Below, piece after piece: positions 60,401 to 64,000 of a stretch of 64,000 nucleotides of DNA. This stretch comes from Cliona cf. orientalis (taxonomy: Eukaryota; Porifera; Demospongiae; Clionaida; Clionaidae), in the NCBI GenBank assembly GCA_963930775.1, contig OZ005703.1:7192001-7256000 (forward strand), given 5' to 3'. The translations under genes were made by a program, and so were the position numbers. The notes beneath the pieces were generated by a model that worked only from the letters and a program-made list of their open reading frames with translations, had not been told where the DNA came from and searched no databases. Position 1 is the stretch's first letter. The number at the start of each line of letters is the position of its first letter.

Positions 60401-63218
60401 CAACATGGTTGCAGAACTCTGACACTGGAATGATCTCCATACATTCCCCATCTGAAAATTCAGCTATGCACGTGGATTAACTTTTAATCGTCGAGTGCAC
60501 ACAATCAAACTTACCTGCAGTAAGTGTTGTATCAACGAACTTGCTTTCACCACTGTGGTCTACTTCATCACATTCATTTAGCTCAATACATTCTTCCCTG
60601 TCCTCTTCAGTCTCTGGAGGTAGTTTAGTGGAGTCAATGGCTTCCAAAGGTTCAGAAAAACTCCTAGTATAACTTGAGTGTTTTAGTATTTCACTTTTGC
60701 CCCTTAATCTTGAGAAAACAATACTTGTGTGAATATTGTGTACATCATGATAATGATATTGTTTACCTTTTTAATAGTAGTATGAGGAATAAAATTCCAA
60801 CTAGAGCTAGCAACAGTACTACTCCACTTGCCACTGCTCCAATTATGATACCTGATGTATCAGGTTCTGATGTTACAGTAGTGTTTGACTTATTTTCGTA
60901 ATCATGTGCCACCAAATTAATGTACAAATTTTGTGAAGTTTGAGTAAAGTCGGGTATCTGACATCGAAACATTCCAGTTGGCATCAAGACATCATTCCTC
61001 CGATAAAGACCCACTACTCCTTCTTCTCTTCTTATGTAGATGTCGCCACTAGTTTCAGGTATAGCTGATTTATCTGGAAAATACCATTGTCCAATTTCCA
61101 TAAGACTCTGGCTATCACTAAGGAACTGATAAAGATCAGTTGAACATTGCAAAGCATCATCAGGTTTTTCTCCGATCATATTGATGGATATGTTACTCAT
61201 ATTAGCTATGAAATCTCCTCTTATGGAGAGAAAGACACCTGCAGTATGCATGTAGTGCTAAATTAGTTATTCTCATACAAATTTTTCAATGGTGTTTCTT
61301 AACCTGTTGAAACTTGGATGCTATCCATCGTTGAACCATTAACTGTGAGATACGTGTTATTAGGTCTGTTGGGTACGATTGTGGCATTGCAGATATAATT
61401 TCCGGAGTCATTCCTCCCAAATGAGTTCAGCTGAGTAGTGTAGATAAAGGTTGTGCCATTCACTGTTGGTCCAGTAAGGTTCTGATAGTCTCCATTCCTG
61501 GTTAGCTGTACATCCACCTCTGTTACGTTAGATTCCACCACAACCTCACTTAACTCAACAGTGCAGGTCAAAATAACGTCAGATCCAATAGCCTGAATGG
61601 GATTATCTTTGTTGCTCCTCAAATTCACCGAATATGGGGCTGGAACTGATCATAAACACAATAGCTACAGAATATTTTTCTAAATCATTATATCATGCAT
61701 TAATCACGTTTGTACTTTGTAATGTGAGTTCCAGGTGCTCAGTATTTGTGCTTGTAGTGTTACAAGAGTATCTTCCAGCATCTGATAGTCTTAGGGGTAG
61801 GAAGGAGAGCGTCGGTCCTTTTGTATTCAGTAGATTGCCATCTTTTCTCCATTGGTAATCGTCAGATTGTGTACCACTATTTGAGATGTTACAAATTAAG
61901 GAATAATCCTGTCCTGCAATTTGGGTAGTTCTAGTAGTGATGATAGATGAATCTACAGGAATGATGAATCAGAAATGAATCATCTATAATAATTATTATT
62001 GCCTTTAGTTCCATTCATGGCCATGCTGGCAAAATTTAGCACACTAGGTTGATGATGATACTTACCCAAAATTGAAGCACAGACAGTCTGATTAACATTA
62101 CTGAAATCAGGAATTTTACAACACGCCATTGTGAAGACTAAGGATTTGGCATGGTTGCCTTGGAGATTAAGAGTGAGTATACCCCTTTCACCTGTCACAT
62201 CTCTGAAAACAGTTTCATTCTCAGGTGAAATCCACTGTCCTCTATATCTGGGCCCCATACAGCAATCACCATTATCAGTGTGACAGACTAAAGAGCTATC
62301 TCCGCTTTGAATATCATCCTTAGAAATGATGCCTACCACTTCATTTTTGTAGGTGATGAAAACTCCTAATAATTACAGAAGCTTATTATTAAATGAATTT
62401 GTAGTCTACATATCCAGTACCTGTGGTGATATTTTTTGATGCTACAACTCTGGTGTTATTAAGATATGGAAACCTGGTAGATGGCTCTTGAATTTCAGCA
62501 GTCACTAAGCATGTGTAATTCCCAGAGTTTTCCCTTGAGAATGAATTAATCATAGCAGTGCTATCGTAGATATTCTCAGAGTATTCTGTACTAATAGCTA
62601 GCACCATAATATCGTTAGTAATTATTGTTACGTTTGGATGAGGTCCAATCCATGATGTGTTTATTGTTATTGGCCACGGAATGCCATCTGTTTGAATCAA
62701 TCTCACTGTGCAAGTCAGAGTAATGTCAGACATAATGGAATGAATCGGATTTGGACTATTGCTTGTTATTGTTACATTGATGGGAACTGTATAGGGAAGC
62801 ATTGGGGCAACTTCATAATTATTATCAGCAAGGAGCAGATTACTTACTCTGAAGAAAGAGTGTGTAACTGCTGTTGGCTGTGTAAATCATTGATCCAAGA
62901 ATCATTTGCACTTCACAAGTATACTTTCCAGCATCTGACAGAGTGAGCATCGAAAACTCTAGGATTTGTTCATTGTTGTCCAGAGGACCTGCAGTGCTAG
63001 TCCACGTATAGTTTGTGACATTAAAATTTGAAACACTGCAAGTCAAGTTGTAGCTCTGTCCTACCACTGGAGGAATACCACTGTCACTGACCTGGATAGA
63101 AACTAAAATAAAAGGTAGTTAATAGCTTCATTAATTTTACAGTTTGTACCTAATGATTATTATGGCATATACTGGTACCTGCCAAGGTTACGAAAACCAG
63201 CATCAATGCTGATTGCAT
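57469..63218 (-). CDS. Receptor protein tyrosine phosphatase with Ig ectodomain (array copy 2)
   Basis: A signal exon at 63218 ([14 protein letters not shown]) leads to Ig (62846-63103), Ig (62415-62790), CC-type module (62080-62365), Ig (61710-61955), Ig (61307-61650), then CC-type module plus TM (60763-61240; [19 protein letters not shown]). The order is as in the gene at 47617. From the juxtamembrane region on, exons and introns are nearly identical to that gene: D1 WPDHGVPQ and [13 protein letters not shown]2 WPKNGSPQ and [12 protein letters not shown], end [11 protein letters not shown]. The Ig sequences are clearly diverged. An alternative first exon at 63695 plus one extra module (63265-63590) could also feed into this transcript, because all junctions are phase 1. 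It is probably an active, surface phosphatase with its own ligand specificity. Confidence 0.86.
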
Positions 63219-63251
63219 ACAGAGACATTTGATTCAGAAGTGATGGTTAGC

Positions 63252-63695
63252 TTACTCAGACTTACAAATATTGGCACAAAGTGTCTGATTCTCGCTACTG
63301 GAGTCAGGAATTATGCAGCAGAAATTTCCTGTTTCCACTGATTCAGAAGAGTTGATATGAAGTAACTTTATCACACGATTACCTTTTCTACTTAAAAAGG
63401 GGCCACCTATAGTAGGTTCAACTATACTACCATTGGGATAGTGCCAGTCCCCATCAGTCATACAACAGTCTGTCTTATTTGTATGGCAAGATAGAGCACT
63501 TGTGTCGGTACTAATGTTGTCAATGTTCACGTAACTGTTGTTGGTGACATTGATTTCTCCAAGAGACAAATATACTCCTGTTTTATGCATTAGTACCATC
63601 TAAAATACTTTCAAATAATATCCATTAATTGTACCTGTCTCCTGTGATACCACTTGCTTGGTGAACAGACAGAGAAGACCAACCCAGAATATCAT
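63252..63695 (-). CDS. Second signal-peptide exon and CC-type Ig-like module
   Basis: The ATG at 63695 opens MIFWVGLLCLFTKQVVSQ, a good signal peptide with a phase-1 donor. It joins an exon at 63265-63590 reading GVYLSLGEINVTNNSYVNID, with the family features TDCCMTDGDWHYPNGS and GNFCCIIPDSSSENQT, and donor GTAAGT in phase 1. It may be the true 5' end of the phosphatase gene below, with 63218 an internal alternative start. It may instead be a remnant of another array member. Confidence 0.6.
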
Positions 63696-64000
63696 GTTGA
63701 TAGACACTAAGCTATAAATCTCCAAAATTAATATACTAGCCCTATCTATAGCACTAAACTGGGGCCATTGCTTCAACTGTGTAATAATATTTTTTTTGAC
63801 ATTGCTCTTATACTCAATATATAGAAGAATTGTTTATTAAATTCTAATGTCAAATGGGATTCTGTGTTTGTTATTTATGACTTCACTGTTATAATTATGC
63901 ATTTGTGGTAGAACGTAACTGGTGCATATATCATTATCTATAATAATAATTATGTTGAAAAATTGCAAATACCAGATGTGCATGTGTGACAATAATTATT
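63696..64000. other. AT-rich end of window, no gene seen
   Basis: Only TA-rich low-complexity sequence. It presumably includes the promoter of the signal exon at 63695. Confidence 0.4.

Overview
This is metazoan nuclear DNA, almost certainly from a sponge, and the gene content fits a demosponge such as Amphimedon. Genes are compact and intron-rich with very short introns. Intergenic DNA is AT-rich and full of TA-repeat motifs and small foldback elements. The gene set mixes Death-NACHT-LRR receptors (NLRs), receptor tyrosine phosphatases with Ig ectodomains, and Delta/DSL-like EGF proteins with housekeeping genes (SDHB, INIP/SOSS-C, FAF1, an alpha-arrestin, a MutS homologue). The species is inferred from style and content, not proven.

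1-20 kb: a three-times repeated block. Three minus-strand genes share the same 5' module: a small membrane-protein exon, then an exon ending in a textbook 2A ribosome-skipping motif (GDVETNPGP twice, GDIETNPGP once), then a Death domain. In two genes (7810-12345 and 14185-18799) the Death domain leads into NACHT and LRRs. In the third (441-5027) two Death-like domains lead into an opioid-growth-factor-receptor (OGFr) domain, interrupted by one in-frame stop. Each gene stands head-to-head with the plus-strand gene INIP, 130-290 bp away. INIP is intact twice and reduced to a dead first exon once. Two incomplete SDHB copies lie between the blocks, so the whole segment has duplicated in tandem.

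20-25 kb: 3.6 kb without a recognisable gene, then an intronless alpha-arrestin with two PPxY motifs.

25-33.5 kb (minus strand): a receptor tyrosine phosphatase with Ig-like ectodomain, one TM, an unusual I-set Ig domain on the cytoplasmic side, an active PTP D1 and a degenerate D2. Downstream is a derived single-domain cytosolic PTP that keeps a relic of the lost D2.

34-41 kb: FAF1 (minus), head-to-head with a 5' fragment of a mitochondrial-type MutS gene (plus).

41-64 kb (all minus): an alternating array of Delta/DSL-like genes and Ig-PTP receptors. Three intact DSL-like genes are followed by a receptor PTP, a broken DSL region, and a second receptor PTP. The two receptor PTPs have nearly identical intracellular halves, introns included, but strongly diverged ectodomains. 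That pattern suggests a diversifying recognition system with a conserved signalling end.

The most notable system is the family of 2A-Death genes. One mRNA would give a small membrane protein and a separate Death-NACHT-LRR (or Death-OGFr) protein in fixed ratio.
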